Source of the DNA: a virus
Strand: one strand, 5' to 3'
IMG/VR virus record: IMGVR_UViG_3300004463_000099
Span: 1-38,174 of that record
Length of the DNA: 38,174 nucleotides
The position numbers and the translations under genes were made by a program. This document shows positions 38,163 to 38,174 of this stretch, piece after piece. Every line of letters starts with the position of its first letter. The first letter of the stretch is position 1. The notes beneath the pieces are model-generated. The model saw only the letters and a program-made list of their open reading frames with translations. It had not been told where the DNA came from and ran no database searches.

Positions 38163-38174
38163 TAGCTATTACGC

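Noticed and set aside
1-38174. CRISPR array, insertion sequence or integrase
   Set aside because: No regularly spaced repeats with variable spacers of equal length, no transposase or recombinase motifs were seen.

Overview
This window is part of the genome of a tailed, non-contractile-tailed (siphovirus-like) phage of a low-GC Gram-positive host, most likely from the Bacillus group. The evidence is strong AGGAGG-type ribosome sites, an AT-rich base composition, an M15-type peptidoglycan endopeptidase carrying CW_7 and SH3b wall-binding domains, a Dit/Tal tail tip and a very long tape measure. Every gene I can support lies on the minus strand, so transcription runs from the right end of the window to the left. 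I saw no integrase, tRNA, CRISPR array or insertion sequence.

Layout, in transcription order. (1) 38.2-26.7 kb, head-tail and tail genes: a connector protein, a tail terminator, the major tail protein, a tail assembly chaperone, a conserved tail-module protein, a ThyX-fold protein that has lost its catalytic motif, a gp10-like protein, a 1453-residue tape measure, Dit, Tal, a small coiled-coil protein and a collar-domain fibre. (2) 26.6-12.8 kb: a holin, then about 12.6 kb of tail spikes and small adaptor proteins, then the endolysin. Three spikes share a nearly identical N-terminal module of about 95 residues, and a glycoside-hydrolase-like protein shares its first dozen residues. Three small proteins share a second motif (AMExDxxTxKPMxK). 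This reads as a modular host-recognition array set between the two lysis genes. (3) 12.7-5.9 kb: an accessory array of very small genes, mostly single-membrane-span proteins. Many have their own terminator and their own copy of a 26-bp promoter-like repeat (12 copies found). Two promoter-terminator units contain no reading frame and are candidate small RNAs. (4) 5.9-0 kb: densely overlapping small genes, including a DUF6353-like membrane protein, a duplicated PGDYG-like family, a helix-turn-helix protein, a Nudix-type hydrolase, several peptides of 21-56 residues and a MazG-like protein.

The main points for a second look are the repeated non-sigma-A-looking promoter with its terminator-promoter cassettes, the two candidate small RNAs, the catalytically dead ThyX relative inside the tail operon, the modular spike array, and a GTCAAAATAAC leader motif found mainly before receptor-binding and lysis genes. 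Family assignments come from reading motifs and from memory of the families; no database search was run.
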